From contig DAOUMN010000003.1 in NCBI GenBank assembly GCA_034411135.1, forward strand, positions 1-64,000: a stretch of DNA of 64,000 nucleotides. The letters are read 5' to 3'. A program made the position numbers and the translations under genes. The stretch is from Bellilinea sp034411135 (lineage in GTDB: Bacteria; Chloroflexota; Anaerolineae; Anaerolineales; Anaerolineaceae). Below, in pieces: positions 25,730 to 34,901 of this stretch. The notes beneath the pieces were generated by a model. It saw only the letters and a program-made list of their open reading frames with translations. It did not search any database and was not told where the DNA came from. Position 1 is the first letter of the stretch. Every line of letters begins with the position of its first letter.

Positions 25730-28059
25730 TGGAAAGTGATCTCCCACAAGTGCACGTGCGCGGGTCCGGTATCGCGGGTGCTCCACACTTCGATCTCCAC
25801 CTGGCGGGTGGTCAGGGTTTGCCCAAACTCAACCCTCACGTCGCGCGGGTCGGGAGTTTCCACCTTTTCCTGCTCGAAGGATACAGCCGCCGAGCCATCA
25901 AGCGGTTCGACCCACACCACCACCTTGCCGGGCACCCCGCCGATGCGCGCGGTCAGCCCGTTCAGTTCGCGCGGCGCGTCGAAGGTCAGGCGGATGCGCA
26001 GCGGGTTGGCTTCCAGGCTGCGGGTGAGCGTATTTGCGTCGCCGTCAAACGCGTGGAAGATTTCGCCCATGTCCAGCTGCGAGTGTCGCACGGTCACCGC
26101 CGCGCCGTCGGGCAGCACAACCACATCCTGCACCAGCGCGCGGCGCTGCTCGCTTTCGGCGGCGAAGAGCTGCGCGGCATTATCCACGTAGCGCAGGCGG
26201 ACGAAATAAAAGCCCGGTTTGCCGTTTGGGTACGGCAGGATGCGCTCCACCTGCACATCGCTGAATTTGTCGCTTTCCTGCACCTTGCGCCATTCGTCCG
26301 GTATCATCACAAAGCGCGTCGTTTCGTCCAGCGGCTTGTATTCGTTTAAGTAGCCCTCGATGCTGCCCAGCCGGTAAGGTTGTGGGTCGTCGGCAAAGAA
26401 GCGCGCCAGCACATCGGTGCCGTTTGCCCAGGAAGGCGAGACGATCAGATCGACGCCGGGGTTATCCGCCAGGTAATCGTCCACCGCGGCGAACAACTGG
26501 CGTGCGCCCCACTGCATGCCCGCCAGCCCGTAATCCTCGAACCAGGTGGGCGCATTGGCAAGCGCATCGCCCAGCATGGCAAACGCGCCTGCCACCATGA
26601 TTATAAAAACCAGCCCGGCGAGCAGGCTGCGTACCGGCAGCGCGGTGAAGCGCATTTCACCGCGCCGGGTCAACCAGTCGAGCACATAGTCCAGCCCCAG
26701 CCCGCCGAGCAGCGCCGCCGGTACGACCATGAACAGCGCGCGGGTGACCCCCAGTTGAACCAGCGCGGCGCCAGCCGGGGTAGCCAGAATTGCCAGCAGC
26801 AGCAAGCGGTATTCGGGCTGACGGATGCGGCGCACCGCCCGCGCCAGACCGATGACGATGAAAGGCAGCGACCACAACCCCAGGTGCCCATAACCGGGCA
26901 TGACATGGCGCATCAGCTCTGCCGGGTTGGGATTGAACCAGTAGAGCGGGTTCAGCCCGCCCAGGTATTCGCGCAAGTAAATGCCCAGTTTGGCAGCCAG
27001 GGGCTGGCTGCTCAGCCAGTACGAATTGAGCACCGCCAGGTGGCGCATGGTTTCGCCAGGGTGGTCCGCCTGGAAGCGCGCGTAGGGCAGGGCAAACATC
27101 AACCCCAGCGCCAGCCCGCCCGCCAGTCGGCTGCGTTGTTGCCAGTGGTAGCGCAGGTCGGAGAAGAACAGCATTACCACCGTGACGAAGATGACCATTT
27201 GCGCCGGGCTGTAACTGTAAAAGGTCAGCGCAGCAAAGACCGCCATACCGTACACCCAGCCCAGCGCACCCTGGCGGTAGCGCAGGTAGGAGTAAAGAAA
27301 GGCAGCGTAGAAGGAAACCGCCAGAGCCGTCTCGAAGGCGGTGCGGGCGTGCAGAAACCAGACCGGGGTCAGGGTGAGCAGCAGCACGCCGCCCCACGCC
27401 GCGCGGCAGCCGTACACCTGGCGCAGCGCCAGCCCCACCGCCAGCGCGGAAAGCAGCGTGACCAGCGCGGCGGTAGTGCGGGTGACGAACACCGATTTGC
27501 CGAACAGCAGGTAGGGCAGCACCTGCAAGTACACCGACAGGCTGAGGTTGTACTGTGTCCCGTTGGGAAAATAGGCGGGCAGCAGTTCGCCGGTGTAGCC
27601 GCGCATGCCATCGCGCACCAGGTCAGCCGCCAGTACGGTCTGCACTGCCTCGTCGGTGAAGAAGTAGATCGGGAAGTCCGCCAGGGCAATCAGGCGGGTG
27701 AGCGCGTAAACGAGGAAGGAAGCCGCCAGCAGCCAGACGGACAGGGAGAGCGGCTGGGCGCGCAGGCGGCTTAGCCAGCGCCGCAGGCGGTTGCTGCGCG
27801 CCGGGCGAACCGCGCCTTCCAGCCAGTCGGGCAGCGGAACGGGCGGGTTGGAAAGGGTGAGCGAACGGGATTCCAGCAGCGCGCCCTGCGGCGAGCGGCT
27901 TTCCACAGTCAGGTTGAGGCTCACACCAGGCGGCAGCTCAACGTCCAGACGCAGGTGAACCTCCGCCGGGGCAGGCGGCGGAGCATCCACCGGAACGGGG
28001 GTACCGCCGGGCGTGGGCGCTTCATCGCTTGTATCGGGTGCGGGGATGGTTTCGCTCAT
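25726..28059 (-). CDS. GT39-family membrane glycosyltransferase with Pro-rich N-terminus
   Basis: A 777-residue membrane protein. Residues 1-105 are cytoplasmic: an acidic/Pro-rich tail and a short beta-rich segment. About 11 helices follow (110-575). The first outer loop ends in FFTDEAVQ (D136, E137), the GT39-type acidic motif. The last 210 residues are extracytoplasmic with a beta-sandwich look. It probably glycosylates proteins or surface polymers from a lipid-linked sugar. A -10 TATAAT (28070-28075) lies 10 bases before ATG 28059, so the leader is only a few bases. Confidence 0.82.
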   Translation of the reverse strand: MSETIPAPDTSDEAPTPGGTPVPVDAPPPAPAEVHLRLDVELPPGVSLNLTVESRSPQGALLESRSLTLSNPPVPLPDWLEGAVRPARSNRLRRWLSRLRAQPLSLSVWLLAASFLVYALTRLIALADFPIYFFTDEAVQTVLAADLVRDGMRGYTGELLPAYFPNGTQYNLSLSVYLQVLPYLLFGKSVFVTRTTAALVTLLSALAVGLALRQVYGCRAAWGGVLLLTLTPVWFLHARTAFETALAVSFYAAFLYSYLRYRQGALGWVYGMAVFAALTFYSYSPAQMVIFVTVVMLFFSDLRYHWQQRSRLAGGLALGLMFALPYARFQADHPGETMRHLAVLNSYWLSSQPLAAKLGIYLREYLGGLNPLYWFNPNPAELMRHVMPGYGHLGLWSLPFIVIGLARAVRRIRQPEYRLLLLAILATPAGAALVQLGVTRALFMVVPAALLGGLGLDYVLDWLTRRGEMRFTALPVRSLLAGLVFIIMVAGAFAMLGDALANAPTWFEDYGLAGMQWGARQLFAAVDDYLADNPGVDLIVSPSWANGTDVLARFFADDPQPYRLGSIEGYLNEYKPLDETTRFVMIPDEWRKVQESDKFSDVQVERILPYPNGKPGFYFVRLRYVDNAAQLFAAESEQRRALVQDVVVLPDGAAVTVRHSQLDMGEIFHAFDGDANTLTRSLEANPLRIRLTFDAPRELNGLTARIGGVPGKVVVWVEPLDGSAAVSFEQEKVETPDPRDVRVEFGQTLTTRQVEIEVWSTRDTGPAHVHLWEITFH

Positions 28060-28069
28060 CGACACAAGG

Positions 28070-28075
28070 ATTATA
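28070..28075 (-). promoter_or_regulatory. -10 box 10 bases before a GT39 gene start
   Basis: Perfect TATAAT on the minus strand (28070-28075); transcription would begin about 4 bases before ATG 28059. Confidence 0.5.
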
Positions 28076-28196
28076 GCATGAGCAGCGCGAGCCCACCGCT
28101 GGCTGAGCCAGCCGAAGCCCGCAGCGGGGTAAGCCACCGCCTTTGAGCAGTGCGATTCACCCCTGCCGTGATAAAATGGACTCCACGAGGCGCGGC

Positions 28197-30533
28197 ATGG
28201 CATTTACCCCCACCCACACCGACCGATTAATGAACGTCCATCTGGCGCTGGCGCAGTACCCAATCCTCAGCGGGCGCATCCGCCAGCAAATGCGTCGCGA
28301 ACTGTTCACCCGCGGCATCATCCCCCCGGCAGATTTCGAAAACGAGGTGCGCCGCCTAGCTATCCTTTCCCAGGAGCGCGAAGGGCTGCGCAACCCGGTC
28401 GGCGAAGAGCCCGCCGAGGTGTGGGAGACGCGCATGGCGCGCATCCGCGATCACCTGACCGACCTGCGCTTTAGCCAGCACCTGACCCTGGAAGTGCTGG
28501 AGACGATCATCAGCGAGGTGCTCAGCGAGCGCGGCATCGACATGGTCGGGCTGATGCTTTCACTCAACCCCGAAACCGCCCCGCTCGACCTGGTCTTCGA
28601 GCAAGCCATGACCATCGAACGCCTGCCGCCCGCCGAACGCGCCGATTTCGAAGCCCGCCTGCAGGAAACCAAGGTGGTGCTGATCCGCAGCCTGATCAGC
28701 GACCAGCTGCGCTACATCAACGTCGCCAAGCGCTGGTTCACCATCGACGATCTGCAGCAAATCCGCCGTCACAAGATCGGACCCGGGCGCATCGGCGGAA
28801 AAGCCGCTGGCATGCTGCTGGCGCACCGCATTTTGCGCCAGTCTGCCCAGTTGAGCCCCGACACCTGCCTGGTCACGCCTGAATCGTTCTACATCGGCTC
28901 GGACGTGTTCTACTCATTCATGTCGATCAACAACCTGTTTCACTGGAACGACCAGAAGTACAAGGATGAATCCGAAATGCGCGCGGATTATCCCCACATC
29001 CTGCGCGACTTCATGGACGGCGATTTCCGCCCGGATATCGCCCAACGCCTGGAAGCCCTGCTAGGCGGGGTGGGGCGGCAGCCGCTGATCGTGCGCTCCT
29101 CCAGCCTGTTGGAAGATAACTTTGGCACCGCCTTCGCCGGTAAGTACGAGAGCGTCTTTCTGCCCAACCAGGGCAGCCCGGCGGAAAACCTGCGCGCGCT
29201 CACCCGCGCCATTGCCCGCGTGTACGCCTCCACGCTCAACCCCAACGCGCTGCTCTACCGGCGCTCACGCGGCTTGCAGGACTACGACGAGCGCATGGCG
29301 GTGCTGATCCAGGTGGTGCAGGGCGAGCGCTTCGGGCGCTACTACCTGCCTCACGGCGCGGGGGTAGCCTTTAGCCGCAACTTGTACCGCTGGGCGCCGC
29401 AAATCCGCCGCGAGGAGGGCTTCGTCCGCCTGGTGTGGGGGCTGGGCACCCGCGCGGTCGACCGGGTGGGCAACGACTTCCCGCGCCTGATCGCGCTCAG
29501 CCACCCGCTGCTGCGCCCCTCCACCGAAGCCAAAGCCATCCGGCGCTATTCGCAACAGTTCGTGGACGTGATCGACCTGGAGGATAATGCCTTCAAGACT
29601 CTGCCGGTTGCGGAAGTGCTCGACGCCAACTACCCACCACTGCGCTACCTGGCACAGGTGGAGGAAGACGGCTACTTCACCACCCTGCGAACGCGCTTCT
29701 TCGGCGACGACAACCGCTCACTGGTGCTGACCTTTGAAGACCTGCTGCGGCGCACGCCCTTTGCCGAACGGATGCGCGAAATTCTCCGCAGCCTGGAGAA
29801 GAACTACGAGGCGGCAGTGGACCTGGAGTTCACCCTGTCGGTCGAGGAGAGGAGCGGGCAGCCGGAATTGTGCATCACCATCCTGCAGTGCCGCCCACAA
29901 AGTCAGCTTCAGGTGACCGCCGCCGCCTCGCTGCCGACCGACCTCGACCCGCAGGACATCGTCTTCCAAACCCGCTTCGTCGTCCCGGAAGGCACCATCG
30001 AGCGCATCGACTACGTCGTCTTCGTCCCCGCCGAGGGCTACTTCAGCCTGGCAAGCATGAACCTGCGCACCGAACTTGCCCGCGCGATTGGGCGGCTGAA
30101 CGCCGCGCTGGAAAAGCAGCGCTTCATCTGCATCGGTCCGGGGCGCTGGGGCAGCTCCAATTCCGACCTGGGCGTGCCAATCGACTACGGAGACATCTAC
30201 CATGCCCGCGCGCTGGTCGAACTGGCTGGTCAAGGTTACGGGCTGCCGCCAGAGCCTTCGTTGGGGACGCACTTTTTCCAGGATCTGATCGAATCGGGCA
30301 TTTATCCGCTGGCAATCAACCTGGACAACCCGGGCAGCACCTTCCGGCGCGAATTTTTCTACGACACCCCCGACCGGCTGAGCGAGTTTTTGGAAATCCC
30401 CGCCGACCTGGCGGGCAGCCTGCGGCTGGTGCGCGTGGCGGACTACCGCGCCGGTAACCACCTGGAAATTGTGATGAGCGACGACAAGGGCGTGGCGCTG
30501 GCTTTCCTGCAGCCGGACGAGGATTCCGCCTGA
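28197..30533 (+). CDS. PEP/pyruvate-binding domain protein (PpsA/PPDK-like, no phosphohistidine domain seen)
   Basis: A 778-residue cytoplasmic protein. After about 185 residues without a clear family comes an ATP-grasp-like PEP/pyruvate-binding domain: IGPGRIGGKAAGMLLAHRIL, LIVRSSSLLEDNFGTAFAGK, AVLIQVVQGERFGRYY and ITILQCRPQ. A further 190 residues end the protein. Pyruvate dikinases also need a swivelling phosphohistidine domain and a barrel, which I do not find, so it may phosphorylate another acceptor. Start ATG 28197 has GAGG 7 bases before it; ATG 28176 is possible. Confidence 0.8.
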   Translation: MAFTPTHTDRLMNVHLALAQYPILSGRIRQQMRRELFTRGIIPPADFENEVRRLAILSQEREGLRNPVGEEPAEVWETRMARIRDHLTDLRFSQHLTLEVLETIISEVLSERGIDMVGLMLSLNPETAPLDLVFEQAMTIERLPPAERADFEARLQETKVVLIRSLISDQLRYINVAKRWFTIDDLQQIRRHKIGPGRIGGKAAGMLLAHRILRQSAQLSPDTCLVTPESFYIGSDVFYSFMSINNLFHWNDQKYKDESEMRADYPHILRDFMDGDFRPDIAQRLEALLGGVGRQPLIVRSSSLLEDNFGTAFAGKYESVFLPNQGSPAENLRALTRAIARVYASTLNPNALLYRRSRGLQDYDERMAVLIQVVQGERFGRYYLPHGAGVAFSRNLYRWAPQIRREEGFVRLVWGLGTRAVDRVGNDFPRLIALSHPLLRPSTEAKAIRRYSQQFVDVIDLEDNAFKTLPVAEVLDANYPPLRYLAQVEEDGYFTTLRTRFFGDDNRSLVLTFEDLLRRTPFAERMREILRSLEKNYEAAVDLEFTLSVEERSGQPELCITILQCRPQSQLQVTAAASLPTDLDPQDIVFQTRFVVPEGTIERIDYVVFVPAEGYFSLASMNLRTELARAIGRLNAALEKQRFICIGPGRWGSSNSDLGVPIDYGDIYHARALVELAGQGYGLPPEPSLGTHFFQDLIESGIYPLAINLDNPGSTFRREFFYDTPDRLSEFLEIPADLAGSLRLVRVADYRAGNHLEIVMSDDKGVALAFLQPDEDSA

Positions 30534-30536
30534 CAC

Positions 30537-31205
30537 TCAGGAGATTTTGAAGCTTTCCAGTCCTTCGAAGGCGGACATTTCATCCGAAAGCAGTTCGTAC
30601 AGGTCGGTTTTACGGCTGCGGAAGGACACTTCCAGCTCCAGGCGCTGGTTCTTGGTGTTCTTGCGAATGCTGACGACCTTGGCATTCAGGCGGTGGGTTT
30701 TCCAGATCGCATTGAGTTCCTTGAGAATGCCCGGACGGTCGCGCAAGTGCAATTCGACCGTCACCGCCAGGTCGGGACCGAACATCTTTTTTTCCGCCAG
30801 ATCGAGCAGCTCTAGCACCACCAGCAGCAGCAGGGTGGCGGCAGCTGCGGGGACAAAATAACCCGCGCCGACCACCAGACCAACCACCGCCATCGTCCAC
30901 AGCGAAGCGGCGGTGGTGAGCCCTTTGACGTTGGGACCGTAACGCAGGATGGCACCCGCACCGAGAAAGCCGATGCCGGAAACGACCTGCGCCGCCAGGC
31001 GCGCGGGGTCACCATTAGGCACCAGGGGTTGAAATTGCATTGCCAGGTTGATCGAGAGCGACATAGCCAGGGAAGCACCGACCACCAGGACAATGTGGGT
31101 GCGCCATCCGGCGGGCTGGTTCTGGCGCTCGCGCTCGAAGCCGATCACCGCGCCAAGGGCAGTGGCGACAAGGACACGGATGAGGATATCGACATCACTG
31201 ATCAT
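30537..31205 (-). CDS. MgtC/SapB family membrane protein
   Basis: A 222-residue protein. The MgtC domain (residues 8-140) has RVLVATALGAVIGFERERQ, then WRTHIVLVVGASLAMSLS and GIGFLGAGAILRYGPNVKGLT, all family hallmarks. Residues 145-220 form an ACT-like cytoplasmic domain (VELHLRDRPGILKELNAIW). MgtC proteins affect growth at low Mg2+ and in some species bind F1Fo ATP synthase. No Mg transporter gene is beside it. It is convergent with the PEP-binding gene. Confidence 0.9.
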   Translation of the reverse strand: MISDVDILIRVLVATALGAVIGFERERQNQPAGWRTHIVLVVGASLAMSLSINLAMQFQPLVPNGDPARLAAQVVSGIGFLGAGAILRYGPNVKGLTTAASLWTMAVVGLVVGAGYFVPAAAATLLLLVVLELLDLAEKKMFGPDLAVTVELHLRDRPGILKELNAIWKTHRLNAKVVSIRKNTKNQRLELEVSFRSRKTDLYELLSDEMSAFEGLESFKIS

Positions 31206-31342
31206 GACACGCTCCGGGTTCGGAGGAAAAATAGAACATATTTTCTATTTATTCAGTATTACACAAACGAGAATCCTTTACAGGATGTGATGGCAGTATA
31301 CCACACCCGGCGCGTGCCTGTATAAACAACTGCATGCATCGG

Positions 31343-31358
31343 TGTTTCACGTGAAACA
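31343..31358. other. parS site (ParB binding), copy 1
   Basis: Exact 16-bp palindrome TGTTTCACGTGAAACA, the consensus parS. It lies in the non-coding gap 31206-31565 upstream of mgtC. Chromosomal parS sites usually cluster near the replication origin. Confidence 0.9.
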
Positions 31359-31384
31359 TCCTTTCGTGTGCCAAGTCTATCCGC

Positions 31385-31407
31385 ACACCGAGCCTGCCGA
31401 GGTGCGC
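31385..31407. repeat. Dispersed palindromic repeat copy between two parS sites
   Basis: ACACCGAGCCTGCCGAGGTG, a copy of the intergenic repeat family with one change in the core. The rest of 31206-31565 holds only the two parS sites and further partial repeat sequence (about 31450-31530); no gene is seen. Confidence 0.55.
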
Positions 31408-31541
31408 GCACAGAAGAGATTCGCCATGCGATTAAAAACAGCGCAGCCACCCCCATCCTTCGGTGGTCTCAGGGTGCGAAAGAGCGCACGACTCGGCGGC
31501 ACTTCGACTTGCTCAGCGCGCGTTTGCCATGCGCCCGGCGA

Positions 31542-31557
31542 TGTTTCACGTGAAACC
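31542..31557. other. parS site (ParB binding), copy 2
   Basis: TGTTTCACGTGAAACC, one mismatch to consensus parS, 199 bases from the first site and just downstream of the ABC-2 permease stop. Two sites this close strongly support a real ParB-loading locus. Confidence 0.88.
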
Positions 31558-31565
31558 TGTCCGCC

Positions 31566-32327
31566 TCACAACTCCTGGCGGCGGAATGCCAGCCAGGCAG
31601 CCAGCAGCGCCGCCACGATCATCCCCGCGCTGATCCCCAGCGAGCCCCAGTAGGTCTTGCCCGGCTCCACCCACATAAACGCGCTCCAGTTGACCAGCTG
31701 GGCAGGCAGATACTCCGCCAGCACGGGGCTGATACCGATCACGCCCAGTGCCAGCAGCACGGCAAACGACAGTCCGGCTGCCAGCGCCTGGCTGCGGGTC
31801 AGTGTGCTGAACAGCAGCGTCAGCGTGGTATACACCATCACGTACACCAACAGCAGCGCGTTCATCACCAGCCAGCGGTCAAACGGCAGGTATTCGAACA
31901 GCAGTCCGGTGTAATAATATCCCGCCAGCCCCGCCAGCAGGAAACAAGCCGCAAAGACCAGCAGATAGGCAGCCGCCTTCGCCAGCAGGAAGGTCGCCCG
32001 CGGCAGCGGCTTGGACAACACCAGCGCCGCCGTGCCGCGCTCTTTTTCCCCCGCCACGGCGCCCATTGGCAGCAGAATAGCAAACAGGATAGCAAATTGG
32101 CTGAGATTCTTGACATATTGACCAACCGAATCCAGCACCGTCGGTGCGGGAATCAGCGCGGAAAGAGCTTCTGCGCCGGGCATCGCGCCGAGGATCTGCG
32201 GGGTGAAGTACGCCAGTAGCGGCGAGGTCAGTCCGAAAAGGGTCAAAACGACCAGCGCAACCAGGAAACGGTGAGTGCGCCATAGTTCGCGCAATTCCTT
32301 GGAAAGTGCCACAAAAAAGAGATTCAT
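31566..32327 (-). CDS. ABC-2 type permease
   Basis: A 253-residue membrane protein with six helices (about 19-40, 80-102, 125-147, 150-175, 180-200, 228-248). The motif AVAGEKERGTAALVLSKPL (about 91-109) is the conserved cytoplasmic loop of ABC-2 exporters. The start ATG 32327 overlaps the ATPase stop (ATGA), and the longer open frame is shadow. It is the last gene of the GntR-SPFH-PLDc_N-ABC operon and probably forms the exporter channel with the ATPase. Cargo unknown. Confidence 0.88.
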   Translation of the reverse strand: MNLFFVALSKELRELWRTHRFLVALVVLTLFGLTSPLLAYFTPQILGAMPGAEALSALIPAPTVLDSVGQYVKNLSQFAILFAILLPMGAVAGEKERGTAALVLSKPLPRATFLLAKAAAYLLVFAACFLLAGLAGYYYTGLLFEYLPFDRWLVMNALLLVYVMVYTTLTLLFSTLTRSQALAAGLSFAVLLALGVIGISPVLAEYLPAQLVNWSAFMWVEPGKTYWGSLGISAGMIVAALLAAWLAFRRQEL

Positions 32328-33262
32328 GAGTTGTGCTCCTCGTTGACCAGTTCCAGAAAGACTTCCTCCAGCGACGGTTTGACCACTTCGAAGCGCTCTA
32401 TCGCCAGACCGCTGTGCGCCAGGGCTTCCAGCAACTGGCGGCGCGCGCCGTCCAACTCGTGAACGCGGATGCGCACAGCGTTCTCCTCCACGCGCACCTG
32501 CTCGACATACGGCTCGGCGGCGATCTGGTTCGCCCACACGCCCAGTTCAGCGCCGCCGTTGGCGGTCACTTCCACGCGGAAGACCGGCGCCGTGTAGGCA
32601 TCCAGCAGTTCCTCCTGGCGGGCAACCCGCACCATGCGCCCTTTGTGAATGATGCCGACCGTGTCGCACACCCGCTCCACATCCGCCAGGATGTGAGTGG
32701 ACATGAACACCGTGCACTGCCCACGCAGCCCGGCGATCAACTCGAGCACATCGCGCCGTCCGGCTGGGTCCAGCGCCGAGGCAGGCTCATCGAGGAAGAG
32801 CACCTGCGGGCGGTTGACCAGCGCCTGGGCAATCCCCAGCCGCTGGCGCATGCCGCGCGAAAAACCGCGGATGACCCGGCGGCGCACTTCCCACAGCCCA
32901 ACCAGGCGCAGCAACTCTTCGGCGCGCTGGCGGCGGGCAGACGCGCCCAGCCCAAACACCTGTCCAATGTATTCCAGGAATTCCTGCGCACGCATCCAGG
33001 CGTAGAAAGGCGGCTCCTCAGGCAGGTAGCCGATCTTGTGCGCCAGCGCACCGTTGTGCCCAATTTCCACCCCAGCCACCCGCGCCGTCCCGCCGCTGGC
33101 ACGCGCCAGCCCGGTCAGAATGCGGATGGTGGTGGTCTTGCCAGCCCCGTTAGGTCCGAGGAAGCCAAACACGCTGCCCTCGGCAACTTGCAGACTCAAA
33201 CCATCCAGCGCGCGCACCGCGCCGTAGGTTTTGGTCAGGTTCTCGATCTGAATAGCGCTCAT
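32324..33262 (-). CDS. ABC transporter ATPase, exporter type (CcmA/DrrA-like)
   Basis: A 312-residue ATPase. Walker A is GPNGAGKTTT (about 35-44), signature FSRGMRQRLG, Walker B VLFLDEPASALDP and the switch His in MSTHIL. The C-terminal 95 residues (VFRVEVTANGGAE ... PSLEEVFLELV) are the usual tail of ABC-2 partner ATPases. Start ATG 33262 overlaps the PLDc_N stop by 4 bases. It drives the adjacent permease. Confidence 0.93.
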   Translation of the reverse strand: MSAIQIENLTKTYGAVRALDGLSLQVAEGSVFGFLGPNGAGKTTTIRILTGLARASGGTARVAGVEIGHNGALAHKIGYLPEEPPFYAWMRAQEFLEYIGQVFGLGASARRQRAEELLRLVGLWEVRRRVIRGFSRGMRQRLGIAQALVNRPQVLFLDEPASALDPAGRRDVLELIAGLRGQCTVFMSTHILADVERVCDTVGIIHKGRMVRVARQEELLDAYTAPVFRVEVTANGGAELGVWANQIAAEPYVEQVRVEENAVRIRVHELDGARRQLLEALAHSGLAIERFEVVKPSLEEVFLELVNEEHNS

Positions 33263-33462
33263 TCGTCGCGCCTCCCGAACAACAGGTAAATAATCGGTCC
33301 GATGATGTTGATGAACAGAATCACCAGCAGCCATGCCCATTTGGGTCCGCGGGTCTGCTCGCGGCGCACAAGGTCGATCAGCGCGACCAGCCACAACACC
33401 GCCTGTAAAATAAATACAGGAATAAGGAAAGGAAGATAACGGATCAATTCTTCCGGGTTCAT
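33259..33462 (-). CDS. PLDc_N domain small membrane protein
   Basis: A 67-residue protein with two helices separated by the conserved loop VRREQTRGPKWAW, then LLVILFINIIGPIIYLLFGR. This is the PLDc_N (cardiolipin-synthase N-terminal) domain, here alone. It overlaps both neighbours by 4 bases, so it is made together with the SPFH protein and the ABC exporter. Similar small proteins accompany Ytr- and LiaI-like stress systems. Confidence 0.88.
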   Translation of the reverse strand: MNPEELIRYLPFLIPVFILQAVLWLVALIDLVRREQTRGPKWAWLLVILFINIIGPIIYLLFGRRDE

Positions 33463-34400
33463 GAATGCATCTCCTTGTTTTGCTGCGCCAGGCTGACCAT
33501 GCCGCTCAGCCCGCCCAGGTTCATCGTATCCACCGCGCTGGAAGGAACAATCACCAGCGCGCCTTTTTCCTTCAATCCCTCGAAGAGCATGTTCATTGCC
33601 CGCAGGTGCAGCGCGGTGGGGTTGTCAATGTAAGCCTGTGAGGCTTCGGCAAAGCTGGCGGCGATTTGCATCTCCGATTCGCCCAGGATCACCCGCGCCT
33701 GGCGCTCGCGCTCGGCTTGCGCCTGGCGGCTCATTGCGTCTTCCAGATCCTGCGGGATGACAATGTCGCGGATCTCGACCGACTGAACGGTGATACCCCA
33801 CGGCGTGGTGCGCTCATCGATGATGTGCTGCAACTCGGCGTCCATCTTTGCCCGCCCAACCAGGATGTCGGACAGCGGCTTTTGCCCAATCACCTCGCGC
33901 AGGGCAGTTTGGGCAGCCCAGGCAATGGCGGTCTGGTAATTCTCAACTTCCAGCGCGGCTTTCTCGGCATCCCACACGATCCAGAACAGCACCGCGTCCA
34001 CGTCCACCGGCACAGTATCGCGGGTGAGGGTTTTCTCGGCATTGAAGGGGGTGACCATCACACGGTGGTCGATCCAGGTCGAGACCTGATCGATCAGCGG
34101 CAGGATGAAGAACAGACCGGGTCCGCGCAGCCCAACGAACTTGCCGAAGCGCAGCACAACCGCCTTTTCCCATTGGCGCGCCACCTGAATGCCAAACAGG
34201 GCGAGTATACCCAGCAGCAGCCAGGCGGTGAAATACACGCCCACCCAAAGATCAGAGATACGCCCATCGAGGGCAATCGCGCCGATCACGCCTACCAGGA
34301 AAAAGAGGATTGCCACCGCCGCGCCAATGCTGCTGATACGGAAATCCGTCTCCGGGCGCCAGCGCGAGGGTTTTTCTTGAGTGTTTTCTTTTTTACGCAT
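33459..34400 (-). CDS. SPFH/band-7 (stomatin-like) membrane protein
   Basis: A 313-residue protein with two N-terminal helices (about 24-44 and 52-73) and an SPFH domain (85-270): QWEKAVVLRFGKFVGLRGPGLFFILP, then DAVLFWIVWDAEKA, WGITVQSVEIRDIVIP, and a coiled-coil stretch SRQAQAERERQARVILGESE. Stomatin-type scaffolds organise membrane microdomains. Start ATG 34400 has AGGAG 9 bases upstream; ATG 34427 is possible. Placement between a GntR repressor and an ABC exporter suggests an envelope-stress task. Confidence 0.88.
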   Translation of the reverse strand: MRKKENTQEKPSRWRPETDFRISSIGAAVAILFFLVGVIGAIALDGRISDLWVGVYFTAWLLLGILALFGIQVARQWEKAVVLRFGKFVGLRGPGLFFILPLIDQVSTWIDHRVMVTPFNAEKTLTRDTVPVDVDAVLFWIVWDAEKAALEVENYQTAIAWAAQTALREVIGQKPLSDILVGRAKMDAELQHIIDERTTPWGITVQSVEIRDIVIPQDLEDAMSRQAQAERERQARVILGESEMQIAASFAEASQAYIDNPTALHLRAMNMLFEGLKEKGALVIVPSSAVDTMNLGGLSGMVSLAQQNKEMHS

Positions 34401-34431
34401 GGTTGTATTCTCCTGTTCTGTAATCATGCCC

Positions 34432-34845
34432 TCAAACGGGGCTTTGCGGATCCTCTTCGGCAAATTCCTTGAGCGCAATGGCGATCTGGGCGCGGATGTC
34501 GGCGGGGGCAAAGCCGAGCGACAGCGCATCGCGCAGGTAGTGGCGGGTGATCTGCTCCAGCGCGCTACGCCGCTGCTGCTGGCGTTCCCCGGCTTGGCTG
34601 GCTGACCAGATGTAGGTGCCGCGTCCCTGCTGGGTGGAGATCAACCCCATGCTGTCGAGAATGCGGTAGGCGCGCGCCACAGTGTTGAAGTTGACCCGCA
34701 GGTCGGTGGCAAGCTGGCGCACGGTGGGCAGCTGGTCGCCCGGCTTGAGTTCGCCGCTCAGCACCCGGTTCCGAATCTGCTCTACGATCTGGGTGGTGAT
34801 GGGCGACTCGGAGCGAAAATCGATGCGCAGATTAATGTCAGGCAC
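34432..34845 (-). CDS. GntR family repressor, YtrA type
   Basis: A 137-residue regulator: winged helix (about 12-80) with the GntR block IVEQIRNRVLSGELKPGDQLP, TVRQLATDLRVNFNTVARAY and LISTQQGRGTYI, then a short C-terminal dimerisation tail as in the YtrA subfamily. YtrA-type proteins commonly repress an ABC transporter operon that they head, and that is the arrangement here. ATTGTAT repeats over its promoter are likely operators. Confidence 0.92.
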   Translation of the reverse strand: MPDINLRIDFRSESPITTQIVEQIRNRVLSGELKPGDQLPTVRQLATDLRVNFNTVARAYRILDSMGLISTQQGRGTYIWSASQAGERQQQRRSALEQITRHYLRDALSLGFAPADIRAQIAIALKEFAEEDPQSPV

Positions 34846-34870
34846 GCCGATCTCCCGAAAGAGGATAAAA

Positions 34871-34901
34871 ATTGTATGATTGTATCATTGAACAATTGTA
34901 T
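34871..34901. promoter_or_regulatory. Probable GntR operators
   Basis: Three ATTGTAT elements (34871-34877, 34879-34885, 34895-34901) lie over the -10 box and the transcription start of the GntR operon. The inverse half ATACAAT reads on the minus strand. This fits autorepression. Confidence 0.6.

Noticed and set aside
26380..27774. Plus-strand ORF of 464 residues
   Set aside because: Antisense to the second GT39 protein; same shadow pattern.
28142..28177. Sigma-70 promoter with TTGAGC upstream of the PEP-binding gene
   Set aside because: The distance from TTGAGC to the -10-like box is 21-23 bases, too long; only an extended -10 (TGATAAAAT) remains possible.
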